In this document: positions 13,401 to 25,972 of the stretch, piece by piece
Numbering within the stretch: the stretch's first letter is position 1
How the letters are laid out: every line of letters begins with the position of its first letter
NCBI GenBank assembly: GCA_022885665.1
Contig: JAGQDJ010000051.1
Span: forward strand, 62,001-126,000
DNA: 64,000 nt
Reading direction: 5' to 3'
Source: Triops longicaudatus
Lineage: Eukaryota > Arthropoda > Branchiopoda > Notostraca > Triopsidae
Translations under genes and position numbers: made by a program
The notes under the pieces: generated by a model
Told to the model about the DNA's origin: nothing
Databases searched by the model: none
What the model saw: the letters and a program-made list of their open reading frames with translations, nothing else

Positions 13401-14504
13401 GTACTGATGCTAACCAGTGCCAAAGTTTCACTCCAAAAGCACTAGTGGCTGAAATAAGTCCATATGGCGTAAATCAGAGAAGCACCGCGTTTGGTTCATA
13501 AAAAGGAGAAATATTAAACGGCTAGCGAGGTCTACCACTTTTTGATGAACAGTGGCTCGACTTGTCGGCCATTGAAAAATGAAGTCATTTAAAACAAATT
13601 CAGAACGATTTTTTTAAATAACTCTTTTTTGGATCATCAAGAATCTAAGTTTAGTGCTTGTGTGTCCAAAATTCTAAAAATCAGTTCAATTTCTTTTGTC
13701 TCTTTCCTGAATTCAAACTAAATTCAATTCGTTTTGACTGTGAGACTTGATTTCTTGGAAAAGATAAATTTTCTTAAGAGTACTTCCTGCTTTAATTTTA
13801 ATTCTGTTCCTTTACTACGACTACTTTATTTGTTAGACGAAGTTGGTGAACCTTCTTTAATAATTAAGGCTGTAGACCACAAAGGATGAGTAGCACAGGT
13901 TTTACAAAAGAAGATTGGCCCCAAACCCATGCGTGTTCCTACATCGTCAAGTCGCGAGGTCGTACAAGTTTCGAAGAAAGCCTGAAATCATTTTTTTGTG
14001 TCTAAAAAGGCATTTGTTTTGTTTTCCAAGTCAGTTCCCAGAAATTCAATCCGGTTTCAAGCCTGTTAAGTTCAAAGCAACGGACAGTCGAAAATAAAGC
14101 CTATGTTGAAGTCAATTCAATGCATTAACTTTACCCGCTCTGGTTTGGAGTTAATTATAAAAATTGGACGTAAGACACAGTAACTTGCGTTTGGTGTATA
14201 TAGTGTTTAATTGGACTTAACGTTGAAAACAGAGTTTACTTAATGCAATAGTTTCACTTAAAAAGCTCGAAAGTACTGGCGTTTTTTTTCAGTAAAGGTC
14301 TTGACATTTAAAGTTTTTAGAGTTAAATACATTGTACTAGGTACCAAGTTTTTCTTAAATATTGATGGGTAAATTAGGTACAATGAAGCAATTTTGTGAC
14401 CCTCTTATGAGTGCTGAATATAGAAATCACAAGAATCTTTTTTTTTCTGAAAATAGTTTTTACTTATTTATGTTTTCCTAAAAGTTCTTAAGGAACTCGT
14501 CTGT

Positions 14505-14640
14505 TATACACCCCGTTAATTTTTAGGTTAGCTTGAGTTAAATGAGGTAAAATTTTCACACCAGAGGCATCGGAAATAAAAACGAACGGGATGAGAACAT
14601 TAATTATTATGTTAATTCGTGATGCATTTTAAACTATACT
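14505..14640 (+). repeat. Dispersed repeat family E, copy 2
   Basis: Begins CTGTTATACACCCCGT, then TTAGGTTAG words, then TTTTCACACCAGAGGC and a GGAAATAAAAACGAACGG variant of the family core. The opening CTGTTATAC(G/A)CCCCGT motif also occurs alone at about 15.96 kb. Confidence 0.6.
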
Positions 14641-16084
14641 TCATTTGGAACAATCACGTTTTTCTCAAAACTCTTACTCGTCCTTGTTCATCCACTTACA
14701 CTGAAGCTATCTTGCAGGGACGTACCCAAGATTTGAGATTATCGAGTGTTTTTGAATAATCAATTGTTACTTAATTATATTGGGTCATTTAGTTTTATTG
14801 GCGTCGTAATTAGTGAAAATAAAGGGAGGATTTCCTTTAGAAAATCAGAGGGCAAAATTGTGGAAGCAACATTGCTTATTAAATGCGGTTTTTATAACCC
14901 ATGAAAACATTTCTTTTCTTTATAAATGGCAGTAAAAGGGGTGGAAAGGGTAAATAAACCGATTACCTGTTTAGGACGTCAGTGATCCAGGTAGGAAAAG
15001 AATGTAGAGCCTAGAGAAGAAAAAAGTCTGTCTACCTGTATTGCATTGTTGGAGGGTTCTTTCACCCCCACAATGCCGGCCTATGAAAAGGGAGGGGTGA
15101 ACGAGGGTAAATTATGTGTTGCAACTTACCTGTTCTTTCCTTGGCCGGTGACGACAACCAATTACACACTTTATGTATAACTACCCCATAAGGGCAAAAA
15201 GACCCTTTTGCACCATCTCATCTTTCATGAGATTAAAGAGGGTGAACTTTCTGGTTCGAAAAAAAAAACAATATTTTTATTTGATTTTCCATATTAGTTT
15301 CTTGCTACAACGCGTAGATCGAGTGAAAAGGTTCAACGGCTAGCGTGATGAGCGAAAGGAAAACTCCGTGTTCAATGTCAGGGACAAGGTCTGGAGAAGC
15401 TGTTTGTTCAGACATGGGTTTCTTGCGTACTAATGGGGAACTGCAGCGAGCGTAACGTGTCCGAGGATCCAGGAGCGAATGTACTTCCCTCGGCGAGACT
15501 GGCTGAGTTTAGTTGCGGATCCTGAAACGGCAGCGTGACGGGTCACAGCAAACCGGGGGAGAACTGGTTCCCGTAGTTGTAACTGTAGTGAAGCTAGTTC
15601 TGGATCCAGGGATTCGGCGTTGTCAAGGCCTGAACAGGCCGGAGCAAATCTAGTTCTTGCGGGTGCTGCGCTGTTGCCGTGTCAGGCGCTGAATCGAAGA
15701 CTCCTAGCAGGCAGCGTTGCGCGTCACGGCAAGCCGGGGCAAGCACAGCTCGTGCGGACAGTCGGTTGTGTCATGGGGCGGAAGCCGAAATATCCGGCCT
15801 GTTATAACTCGTCCTTTTCACTACGCTGCCCGCCTAGGACTTCAATTATTTTTTAGCCTTCCTGGGTACAATGTTCGCAGTATTTTGAAAGTAGTGGTAG
15901 TGGAGCTATGCCTTTTGATAAAACGGATTTTTTTTTGGCGTAAATAAGTCGGTGGTAATTTTCTGTTATACGCCCCGTGGACTTTGTCAAGCCCAAGCAA
16001 TTTTTAGTGACGCTTTTGCCCCAATCAGCTTGAATATAAGTAGACGAATTGCAATTAATAAGATATTTCCAACAATACTGTCAA

Positions 16085-16230
16085 ATTTCGCCGTAGTTTG
16101 CCATTACAGTGTTTCCGTTTGCTTGTTTTGATTCCGGGCGCGTGTAGTGTGAAAGCTGTGCAATTTGTCCTAATCTGGCTTAGCCTAACTAAACTTAACC
16201 TAATGAAACCTAACCTAACAGGCCACAAAA
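16085..16230 (-). repeat. Dispersed repeat family E, inverted copy 3
   Basis: Reverse complement reads as the family core (CGGAATCAAAACAAGC, GGAAACACTGTAATGG) preceded by the TTAGG tract, which appears on the plus strand as CCTAAC words at 16.19-16.22 kb. Confidence 0.65.
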
Positions 16231-18479
16231 CGTATAGCAGAAAATTTCCAAGTCGCTAAATTACGCACGCTGGAAAAGTTTCAATGTCCTTTTTTTACGG
16301 AGAAATGTTTGAGCATGAGTAAGAACTAATTTTGGTCTTTGCACGCATAGTGGCAGTTGCTAAGCTGCCACAACACTGCGCAAGTTGCCAGACGGACGTT
16401 TTTGGGTCATTTTTATGACTTTTTTCTTCGGAACAGGAGCTAACCAGACTACAGTAATGTTGAGGGTTCTTTATGAGTTCTTGTGAGCAATACCTGAAAA
16501 GAAGCCTACGGATTTTGGAGAACCTTGCCCTCTGCCCACGTTTTGGTGTTTTCTTTAATTTAACCGAAATATTGGCGTAACGTCGCACATCTACCCTAAA
16601 CTATTTTATTGTAAATGTGATTAAACGATTAGACGTTAAGTTTAATTAAGTTAGGATGGGAAAACTAAGAATAGAGAAGTGTGTATTAGAGAAAAGTACA
16701 GAACAAGCAATTCTGAAACTATAAATTCATATAAAATTCATATAAGAAGTTCAAGGTTGGTTACGACGACTTGCGATTTGCGGTAATGGACGAAAACTCT
16801 TGAGAAGCACTCTTTTAAGGTTTCCGTGGATTATCTGATTCTTGCGCTTTTATGTCTAGAGAACTTATTTTTATTTTATTTATCTATTTCTTTTTATTCA
16901 TGATTTTTAACCCCAATTTAGAGTGGAAACTCGCTGGCTCATTTCAGCGTTTGCGTTGTTCAACGTATCCTTCTTTCGTTTTGTAGAAAGATAAAAAGTG
17001 AATAAATAAAAAAAAACTTTACGAGCATAGCAGTTGGTGACCCATAGCGCCATCTGCGACGCTGAGGGACCCAAAACTCTTGTTGTTCCCTTTCTCATTT
17101 TTTCGTAACTCGTCGTTCATTCGCTATTAGGAAGGGGAATGGAACTTTTGAGAGAAGATGAGAAAAGCGTCTCGTGCGTGTGTGTATGTGGAGACCTAAA
17201 AAGTGATGGTGGCTGGTAAACACATGCGACGGTTCAAAAAGAGGGGCGTCGTATGTGTCGAACAACAAGAATAAAAATAGGGGAGTTTGAAACTATAAAT
17301 GCTTAACCCCATTGTAAAGCGGAGCTTTTGCACTCGAAAAGTTTGTTGGATGAGAAAGGATTTGTGTTCGTAAAAAGAGGGGTAATGGAACCTACGTCTG
17401 CGTGAATTCTGTTTTAGGAATACAAGCTTATTAAGGAGGAATTGGAAACACTCTAAACGCACATTTCGTGCTCTGTTGTCACGCGTATTTTGGGCTTTCT
17501 TCACTGGGAGCGTTGTTCAACTTTTTTTTTTTAAATGGGTACGACTGTTACAGTCTATGGTCGTCTGCCGTCGTCGATACTTTAGGACAGCTCTGTAGGG
17601 AAATTGGGACCGCGTAATACGAAACTGTGCATTAAAGATCATTACACTTATAGCCAGCGTAGCCCGCGTAAGTCGAGGCGGTGACCCCCACTATGCATGG
17701 AGCAACCCACCTTGCCAATCTGTCGTGTCAATTATCATTTCCGGAGGCTACTTTAGACAACTTTTGTGCTGTTGGGCTAGATTACCTCAAAATTCATCGC
17801 CAATGCGACACATTGTAATATATAATATTCTACCTTTACGAATAACCTTTTATAACGACTGGTATGGAAGAGTTAAAAGCGTTCGTCCTATTGGTTTCAC
17901 TAACCCGGTGTTTTCGCTTAGCAAAGTGTTTCGTACAGGTACTGAACGCTGCATTCTGTACGGTAGTACGTAACCGGATGTAAGAGACAACAGGAAGTCA
18001 AGGTAAACATGTCTCGTGCATCCGGGGGTCTCCATATCTGCTTGAGCTGGCGTCCGAGCAAAGGTTGTCCGCAATGGGTTATCTCGTATATATCAGGTCC
18101 TTTCAAATTCGAGTGTGACTTTATACCTTACAATTATATTTTTTTAAGTTGTCGTACTAGGATGTAAAAGATAAAGTGAGGAGGGTGAATCTTAAGAACT
18201 TTTCTGTTATACGTGGCCGTTTAGGCTTAGGCTGTGTTTCCACCGCCATCTTAGCACGCATTACGGAGCAAAATATTGCAGATTGCGGTGCTAGTGTTTC
18301 TGGCAAACGCGTATTTAGACAAAGTCCATTACCAAAATCTTCGAACAGTTAATCTGCGTAATGCAACGAGCGTGGCTCAAGCCTGATCCCCAGAAAGTAA
18401 ATGAAAATAAAATTCTGATGTCCTTGTGAAGAGTTTCGTTGTTCAAGTTTGAGCGAGATTTAATTCAAATTTGGGTTAT

Positions 18480-18665
18480 TTATGCAGTTGAGAAGATTTA
18501 AGGTTAAGTTGGGTAAAATGTAGTCAGGCTAGCTTGGTTTAAGGTTAGGCTAGGTTAAATTAGCTAGGCTAATAGAATTTAACTCGGTTTCTTTATGAAC
18601 GTCTTCCTTACACAAATTAATTTTACGCAATTTAAGGTAATTTGCCTACTATTGAGAAGCACTGG
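18480..18665. repeat. TTAGG-rich dispersed repeat, second copy of the 5.2-5.66 kb family
   Basis: A GGTTAAG/TTAGGCTA tract leads into AATTTAACTCGG and ends ACTATTGAGAAGCACTG at 18.66 kb, parallel to 5.34-5.65 kb. The terminal motif recurs at 38.65 kb. Confidence 0.6.
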
Positions 18666-20179
18666 TATAAATTCTCTTACCTGCGATATTTTCATTATGT
18701 AACATTAAATACTGGTATATCCGCAGTTCGTTATATCAACGCGTTTTCTGTACGTTTACATAACCCGATCCCGTACTGTAACCGACAGTTCGTTATAACG
18801 AAATGCAACGGGAAGAAACGAGCGAATGCCAATTAGGTATTTTTACCCGTTTTGAAGTATCCTTCGTTTGATCTTAATTCAGCGTTTTCAGGTTTCTGCC
18901 GATTTCTGTTAATAAATAAGTTGTGCCGTACTTCCTTGCACTCATTACTCGTTTTTTTTTCTATCTCGAGGTGTTCAGGGGTAAATGGGACAATGCTCAA
19001 GCGGTGTCACAGTCTATGTATCAGTCTTATGACCGAGCTTGTATCAGTGTTCGTTGAAAACAGTTACAGTGGAATAGTGAACTAAGTATATACCATACTT
19101 GATTATTTTGGACTACACTCTGAATTTCGTATGGCGCGTTATGGCGTTATGCGGAAGACATTCCTTGCGGTCTACCTGCCCTGTAAGAAAGCGTCATTTG
19201 TGTTCACATGTCCTACAAACAAGTTAATTAATTAACTTTTTCCGTTGTGATTTATTATAGGTGTTCCATCCGTCCCAGCAGAAAAAAATAGCAACAACGG
19301 GAAGGGATGTTACTAATCTATAAAGATGCCCCTTCTCCTCCCCCCATCGCCACCGGTCTTATGCAGACATGGCATTATGTGACAATGTCCTTTTGGTGTT
19401 GAAAAGAAGAAACAGCATAAGAAACGCCGAAGTCGAAAGAAACAAAAGGAACAATAGAAAGACGGCTGTTCACAGTTCTATCCCTTCCTTTGGCATAACT
19501 TAAGACGAAAGAAAAGCACTTCTTCCTTTGGGGCTTTTTTTATTATTGTCTGCTGCCCTTCCTTCGGATGCCACACATTAGCAAGGAGGCGGAGCTTATT
19601 GCTAACACAGTTGGATCATCTCTGCTTCGCAGTATTCGGATTTTCGGAAAACACAGGCACTGGCAAATCGGTCATTGGATGTCTCTGCTGCACAGAAGAT
19701 GATACTTATCAAGACATGTGAACATACCCTAATCAGGTGAAGCTGACTTGGTTCACATGCGGCTGTTCTTGTAAGTTTTTTTTCTTTACTTTGTTTTGCT
19801 AGAGGGGTTGAGTTCAACGAAACGATTGAAACTGTGTTATCTAGCTTGACAAATTGTGAGTGGGGGGGATTGAAATTTCGAGAAAAGTGTTAAAACTACA
19901 CAAGATCTCGAATCCGTACCAAATGGTGTGAAAGGTGCACGTGGTGCAGTTCGAAGGTCATTTTGTGAAGATAAACGCTTTTTTATCCTAATGAAGCCAC
20001 ATTTCATTTAGAATGGGCACGAATTAAGGACCATTTAAATAAAAACTTCGAAAAATACATTAACCCAAAATTTTCGAGGAGTAAATATCACAGCTGTTAA
20101 CGGGAAATTTGAGCTTTCTTTGTCTGTTCCTCGCGTTGATTAGCATTTACGGAAGAATGTCGCAGAGCTAGCATATGTC

Positions 20180-20400
20180 TTGACTTTTTAAGTTAGGTTA
20201 GATTAAGAAGTGTTGATATAATTTAGGTTATTTTAGGTGAAGGTAAGTTATGTAAAGTTGAGTTTGAGTTGATTTTGGTTCAGGTTAGGTAAAAGGCAAG
20301 ATTAACTCGGGTCAGTTTGGGTAAAATAATGTTAAGTTAGTGCATGTTGGGTTAGGTTCAGTAAAGTTGAATTAGGCGAAGTTAGATAAAGTTTAGGTTT
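20180..20400. repeat. Degenerate TTAGG-like tract
   Basis: About 220 bp dominated by GTTAGG, TTAGGT and GTTAAG words in one orientation. It resembles the arthropod telomere unit but is interspersed and diverged, so it is not a telomere. Confidence 0.65.
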
Positions 20401-20684
20401 TTAAAAGTTTTAGTGATTGGAGAGAATGTCGGTAAGCAATGCAACCAACTGAGATAATACGGATGTGGCATCACTAAATTTCAGAGCGTTATGTCACTAA
20501 TTTCACGGCATTGTTGTGCCAATGAGAGGACTGGCTCTCGTTCCGTGCAACACGAAACCAAGCGTAAGTGAAGCATCGGGACACAAGCCGCGCAAGTCGA
20601 AGGAATCCAACGATGGTCGACTTAAATCTGCGGTAGCATAGCTGCTCAACGTTAATTCATTGACATGACTTTCGACGCAGATCG

Positions 20685-21690
20685 AGACTCTGTCCATTGC
20701 TTACAGAAATTTCTTGACTTAGAAAAGGAGTGGACTTGTAAGACTTGAAACAAAAGACTTTGTTTTTGAAGAATTTACTCCAAATTCATATTTAGTACAA
20801 AAAACGGCTAAAATCCGCACACTTTCGTGTAGAAGGAATTCGGATGGGTTTTAGATGTATTTTTCCCTTTCAGAGGTATACTATCCTCAACCTTCTTCTT
20901 GGTGGAACCAAGTAATGAAATCTAAATGATTCAAATGTCTCCGCTACCGTTTAAACACTGCAAGATAGTCCAAGGCAGAGAAAACCGAAGTCAGTCGCTT
21001 ACGGTATTGAAATAAGAAGACGCCTATGTTCCTTTATGAAAAGAAGACATAGCAAAGCGTACTGTAAAATCGCATTTTGTACAAGACAGTCGTGCAAGTC
21101 ACTTACGGTACAGTCCAATCCAAGCGTTATCGACCATTTTGAACTTCCTATGCCCATTCCTGACGGAAACTTCTAAGCGAAATGTAAGCTTTATTTGAAA
21201 TCCACATCGAAATCGACTAGAAGTTGTCACTGCGCCACATGAAGAAGAACCACCCAAGAGTTGACGAAGCGACTTTCCGGTCGCCAGTACCAGGGGAAAT
21301 ACTTAGGCCCAAATCTTTGGAAGTGCCAAGTATTCACCTGATCATCCTAAACAAGTGGGGTTTAAGAAGGATGTCGTGAAAAGTCGCCTATGTAAGACTG
21401 CTACCCATGCACCTCACAAAGCTGCCCGAGTTTGAGAAAATGGTAACACGTCGAGACAGCTTTCATGTCCTTCACGGAAAAAACTCTCAGAGGTGTTAAC
21501 TTCTTCGGCCGCTGAAAATCGCGCCGAAACGTAGGAATTCTCTAAATGAATTAATTTAAATCACGTAAAATAGGAAAATCAGTTGAATTTAATAAAATCT
21601 GTATGGCACTGACTTGACTTTCATTTTCCTTGACATTGCCCATGCCTGTGCGCTGGTTTCGCATATGACCTGTCAAATCTTCTGTTTAGG
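20685..21690 (+). repeat. ~1-kb dispersed repeat family C, copy 1
   Basis: Matches 54,571-55,524 almost throughout in the same orientation, from a CTTAGAAAAGGAGTGGACTT start through GAACCACCCAAGAGTT to a TCTTCGGCCGCTGAAA end. By eye most positions agree, with small indels. Reading frames are broken in both copies and no transposase or reverse-transcriptase motif is visible, so the class is unknown. Confidence 0.85.
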
Positions 21691-22599
21691 AATTTTATCA
21701 ATCTTATCCTGCATTCAACCCAATTTGGCCTAGTTTTCATACGAGTTTAGAACTCCGATGCGTTTCGTTTTTTTTCTAAAATTGAAAGAAACAAAATCGT
21801 TTTGTTTTGTTTCACTCCGTTCTATACCTCGTAAGATGCAGACCTGGACAACCGGACCCTTTTCAGTAATCCGACCACAATCCGTGTTTATTTATTTAAA
21901 AGTTTTAAGACGAATCACGTCGAATAGCCGACGTGATCGTCTGCGGCATTCTGGCTCAATCGTGTTTAGCTTTCAGTGTAACATTGCATTTGGTTTTTCC
22001 ATCACCAAATATCATTTGTAAATTTTCACTTATGTGGATGAAATAATTCACAAAATGTTTGTATTCGGGAAATCAACGCCGCCATTGCCAGACTTAACAA
22101 TGAAAAGTGCAGACTATAGTGACATAGGAACTTTTTGTATAAAATAGGTACGTACTTATAGGCTCAACCAAGGTTAAAGTTAAACCTACGAAAATAAAAT
22201 ATTCACGTTATCCGCCATGTTCGAAAATTAGCTGGTATTTTTGCAAATTTTCTTCGTTTGTTGTTTCAGCTGAAGATTTTTCCGGATTCTCAAGTTCACT
22301 CCTTCAATAATTCCCCGTGTTGACTTGCTCGGAAATCCTGGTACTGGTTCTAAAAGCCGAGTTAAAAGCCTCCGTGTTGCATATGTGTGGGATGTGAAGC
22401 TTGGAAGACCAGACAGAAAGGAGAGATGGAGGGTGGGAGAAGAGAACATGAGAGAAAGAATAAAGTGGGAGAAAGAAAGGGAAGCACAGTCATAAAAAAG
22501 TGATGGAAGCTGCTGATGTGAAAGACGCCGTCTCAGGGCTTGTCCATAAAAGCGAACGAAGAGGGAAGAAAAACGCAAACGCTGGACCGCGCTTACTTA

Positions 22600-23330
22600 A
22601 CCTAGGACTTCAGCAGAGGTAGAAGAAAGAAAGGGATGAAAACGGAGAGGAAAAGACGACACGTGGATCACGAACTAAGAGCCAGACAAGGCGGTGCTGG
22701 CTGGTGCGTCCAACTCGGAAGTCCCGAACAGCTATTTTTTTCTTTTTTTTACCCTCTTTTTCCTTAAAAAAAAAAGTTCACTGCTAGCGTCCGAAGATAG
22801 GCAAGCGGGGCCAAGCACGCCGATGCGAGCCTGACTTACCGGCTGACACAGGCACGCGTTGAGTGGAACCGAACGTGGTCCAAGAGAGGTGGAGGATAAG
22901 GAAAAAGGGAAGGGGGAGATCCAGAGCGCAAGCAAGTCCAGACGTTTGGGCGAAGCTAAACCAACCCTTCCCTTATACCTTTTGAACGGGGATAGAAAGG
23001 CATTCCAATCCGCAACTATAGCGAAGCGTGGGAGGGTTGAGGGAGGCGAAAACCACCCCTCCTTTTTCTGGGGTTTGCCTAAGGTGTGTCTGTATTTATA
23101 AAATGGGAGCAGTTGGTTCAGCGAATCTTTTTTTTTCTTGGACAGGGGCGTTTCGCCAAAAAGGTTCGATTCAGTCACGAGCCCGCGGATTGGCTGAGCG
23201 GGACGTCGAATGGATCCTAAGGCATTGGGGCTACGAGGTAGGGAAGTCAGGTCAACATTCACTGTTGTGCCGTTTTGGCTACCGATGCCATATGGCCACT
23301 GCTAAACGATAGTGGATGGCGGGACGGATT
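22600..23330. promoter_or_regulatory. GC-richer island about 0.6 kb upstream of mir-100; candidate promoter region
   Basis: This stretch is richer in G, C and CpG than its surroundings and lies directly upstream of the mir-100/let-7 hairpins in the correct orientation. Long open frames on both strands, including 176 codons on the minus strand at 22,732-23,262, reflect the low stop frequency of such sequence. Assigning it as the primary-transcript promoter is inference only; no TATA or initiator can be fixed. Confidence 0.2.
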
Positions 23331-23913
23331 TTGGTGAAAATTTGAGTAAAGCTAAGTTGAAGTATTTTATCAAAAGGTGCTACTAGTGGTAGAAGATAAC
23401 ACGGGGTAAAGCCTAAACTACGTTGAGTCGCCGAAAGCGCTTGGGTTGCATTAATATACAGGGTGGCAACTGCCACGTTAGGTTGAGAGCGTGTGTATGC
23501 ACATTGGATGTTGGAATCGAGTTGCTAGGGTATTGTATAATCAGGCGTAAGCTCGAAATGAGCATGATAACAGCAAATAAAAGGTTAAGCGCAGGCAAGC
23601 GTGGAGAAGGATATGTGATTTTATTTGCATTTCAGTTGGAAAAAAAACTTGAGTAAATTTGTTAAGAAACTAAAAAGTCCAGAAAGAAACAGTCAAGTAG
23701 CGAAAGGAGGGCAACGTTGTTGAACCTGCTCTTAAGACGTTGTAAAGAGGAAGTAAGATGATAGTGTGTGTGAGAGAGAAGAGCGAAAGACACGCCCATC
23801 CTTCAATGGAAAATCAATCTCGTCTAGGAGCGAAAAGGAAAACGGTTTTGGTCCTCCGCAAGGGGAAACATGGGTTAAATGTCAACCAATGGTGGTGAAA
23901 ATGTTGTACTCCA

Positions 23914-24005
23914 CATCGTTTAGTTTGAACCCGTAGATCCGAACTTGTGTGGCAACCTCGCAATTTCTTTCGCAAGTTCGATTCTAAGGGCGCAGATTGA
24001 CGATG
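23914..24005 (+). ncRNA. mir-100: microRNA mir-100 precursor hairpin
   Basis: The mature 5' arm occupies 23,928-23,949 and begins AACCCGTAGATCCG, the miR-100 sequence shared across bilaterians; by memory all 22 nt equal vertebrate miR-100. The 3' arm (about 23,973-23,994, beginning CAAGTTCGATTC) pairs with it at about 15 of 18 central positions. Outer arms CATCG...CGATG close the stem. miR-100 belongs to the miR-10/99/100 family and is normally co-transcribed with let-7 and miR-125, as seen here: let-7 follows about 100 bp after this hairpin. The gene acts as a non-coding precursor processed by Drosha and Dicer and loaded into Argonaute for post-transcriptional repression. Confidence 0.97.
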
Positions 24006-24105
24006 GAAACCAACGGCAGCAGCTTCCGTTTCCCCGGCGAGGGGCTTGAAAAAAGTGTCGGTGAACATTCTTGTATTTTAGTTATATTATTGCTGAACGA
24101 TGGGA

Positions 24106-24189
24106 TTCTCAGTTTGAGGTAGTAGGTTGTATGGTTCAGAATTACACCGTTCAGGCGAAACTGTACAACTTGCTAACTTTCCCTGGGAA
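24106..24189 (+). ncRNA. let-7: microRNA let-7 precursor hairpin
   Basis: The mature 5' arm at 24,115-24,136 carries the invariant seed TGAGGTAGTAGG. Position 19 is G (ending GTATGGTT) where the canonical invertebrate form has A (GTATAGTT), so the mature sequence equals what I remember as vertebrate let-7c. The star arm (about 24,161-24,182, CTGTACAACTTGC...) has a matching change to CTGTAC, keeping the stem through wobble pairs. Outer arms TTCTCAG and CTGGGAA pair over 7 bp. let-7 is the heterochronic miRNA controlling late-larval to adult transitions and cell-cycle exit. It sits in the usual order mir-100, let-7, mir-125. Confidence 0.98.
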
Positions 24190-25972
24190 CTCCTACTGAC
24201 ACGTTCCTGGGTAGCTTTGTTGTAATCAATATTTATAATTATTTCAATGCACCACACACTCTCTACGTGTTATTTTTACTGTAGTTACAAAGATGGCATT
24301 TGTGCTTACGTTACGCGTGGAAGCTTAGGAGATAGATTGGGAACTTTTTGTCGAATAATTTGAAATGTTTACAATAATTGAGGATCACTTGACCCGAACA
24401 CCTTGATCCAAAGTAGCGTAAGCCTTGGTGCAAAATGAAAATTGAATTAGTACTTCTCAGTAGTGGGCACATTGCCCCACATTGGCCAAAAGTTATTCGG
24501 ACTTGGTTTACAGAGCCCATGTAAAGAAAAACTGACATTCAAATGTCTTAAAATTTGATTCCGCGAAGAGTGTTTAACAAAAATTACTTAAAATGCTAAA
24601 ATGACGTTTGTCTTACCTGTCAATTTAGTACTGCTTGCATTTACAGTAATTGCACTTGAAGAGTACGGGTTTGATAGCTTGGTAACAAGACATTTTAAAC
24701 GATTTCAGCAAAACTGCTCAAAATTTCTTGGTCAATTTTTTTAGTCCTAAGTAATGTAGTAAGAATATTATAGCGCATTGTGAAGAAATTTAACGTAAAA
24801 TTTCTGGGTTTTTTTGGGGGGGGGGGGAGTACGTCTCAAAGTTAGTTTTAGTGTGCATTAAAGCACCGTGTAATTAAGGCCAATGTACACCACTTTCCAA
24901 GATTAAGATCGTTCCAGAAATGGCACCACTATCGCAGTCCTTTTTATTTACCGTTCACTTGGCGAATTCGCTACAGACGAAGTAAAGCTTTTAGAGCTTT
25001 TAGATCTTATATAGGTAAATGTAGATATAGCGACACAGGAGACAGGCAGCGAAAAATTCCTTTTTAGTTTTCACTTATTGTAAACAAAAGTCAGTTAGAA
25101 ACAAATGTATTGTTATCTCTAGTCTTTATATGCTGCAGTATACCCTGCTAATGTTGTACACAACTGTTGACATTTTAGTTGCCTACTTATTTAATGCCCC
25201 TATAGCGTGTACGTTATTTTAGTAAACAATAATTGCCTGTTTAATATTTGAATTAAACCACGTACCTTTTTGTCAAATTGTTATGGTCCATTGAGGATAG
25301 TTCTGAGTTGCTAAAAACAGTGACGTGTTGAGTGACAGATTAGAACACGCCCACTGCTATGTACGGATTCTTTCTCTTTGCACTTCGTCGCAGGTCAGTA
25401 GAGTTACAATTGGGAAAGGAGTGGGCAAACAAGGAAGATGCTGCGCTATGTGGAACTGCTCAACACACCTGTCTTTGTTTACTGGGAAAAGGTGCACATT
25501 TTGAACTCAATAATTTTAGAATATACTTTAAAGAGCATAATGTGTGTAAAATGTATTTATTGAAAAAGCATCACAAAACACGTGAAACACTTTTCAATCT
25601 CTTCGACCATATTCACTCATAAACTTCATTATGTGTTGTTAAAAAGCGACGTGGGGATTGCAGTATGTCCCTTACGTTCTGTTCACACAGATCGCTGGAT
25701 TTTCGTATTCTTCTAATTTAACGAGTTATTTCTTGGAATTCCGACACCTCTTGCAAATAGACAAACGGCAGAATTCCAAAAATTGACCTTAAGTTAGGAA
25801 GACAATCTTGCGACCCGAGTGAACACAGCATTAAACAAACCTGGCTCGCTCGCGAAATATGGAGAAATATTATTGGAAGATTCTTATTCGCAATACAGTT
25901 GCCTCCAAATTCGCCACCTGATGGTGGGTACTATCGAATCCGCCATTATAGCTTTACTCGCTGGCACTTGTC

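Larger units (their letters stand above)
1..23913. other. Intergenic, repeat-rich region upstream of the microRNA cluster
   Basis: I see no gene here that I can defend. The open frames are short (nearly all under 120 codons), often begin with non-ATG codons, and overlap others on both strands. The stretch holds a (TTA)n array, palindromes, several TTAGG-rich repeat copies and one copy of a ~1-kb dispersed repeat, each listed separately. GC-richer islands occur at about 8.13-8.62, 9.9-10.15, 10.45-10.75, 15.34-15.83 and 22.6-23.33 kb. Purine-rich tracts lie at 11.4-11.48 and 11.53-11.64 kb. Part of the region may be promoter or 5' host transcript of the downstream microRNA cluster, but nothing in the sequence proves it. 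Confidence 0.6.

Noticed and set aside
20180..20400. TTAGG-rich tract as an internal telomere or chromosome-fusion scar
   Set aside because: Units are degenerate, interrupted and occur at many sites with shared non-telomeric flanks, so a dispersed repeat explains them better.
2999..21945. Similar imperfect hairpins (GACGAA...GATCGTC) at about 3.0 and 21.91 kb as microRNA precursors
   Set aside because: Stems are short (about 13 bp with a bulge) and no known seed is present; the two sites are more simply copies of a diverged repeat.
22732..23262. 176-codon open frame on the minus strand, the longest outside AARS2 and APC1
   Set aside because: It lies in GC-richer sequence where opposite-strand frames are also open, has low-complexity ends (KKKK, RKKRVKKRKK from a poly-T/A tract), no ATG-consistent start that I can defend and no recognisable motif.
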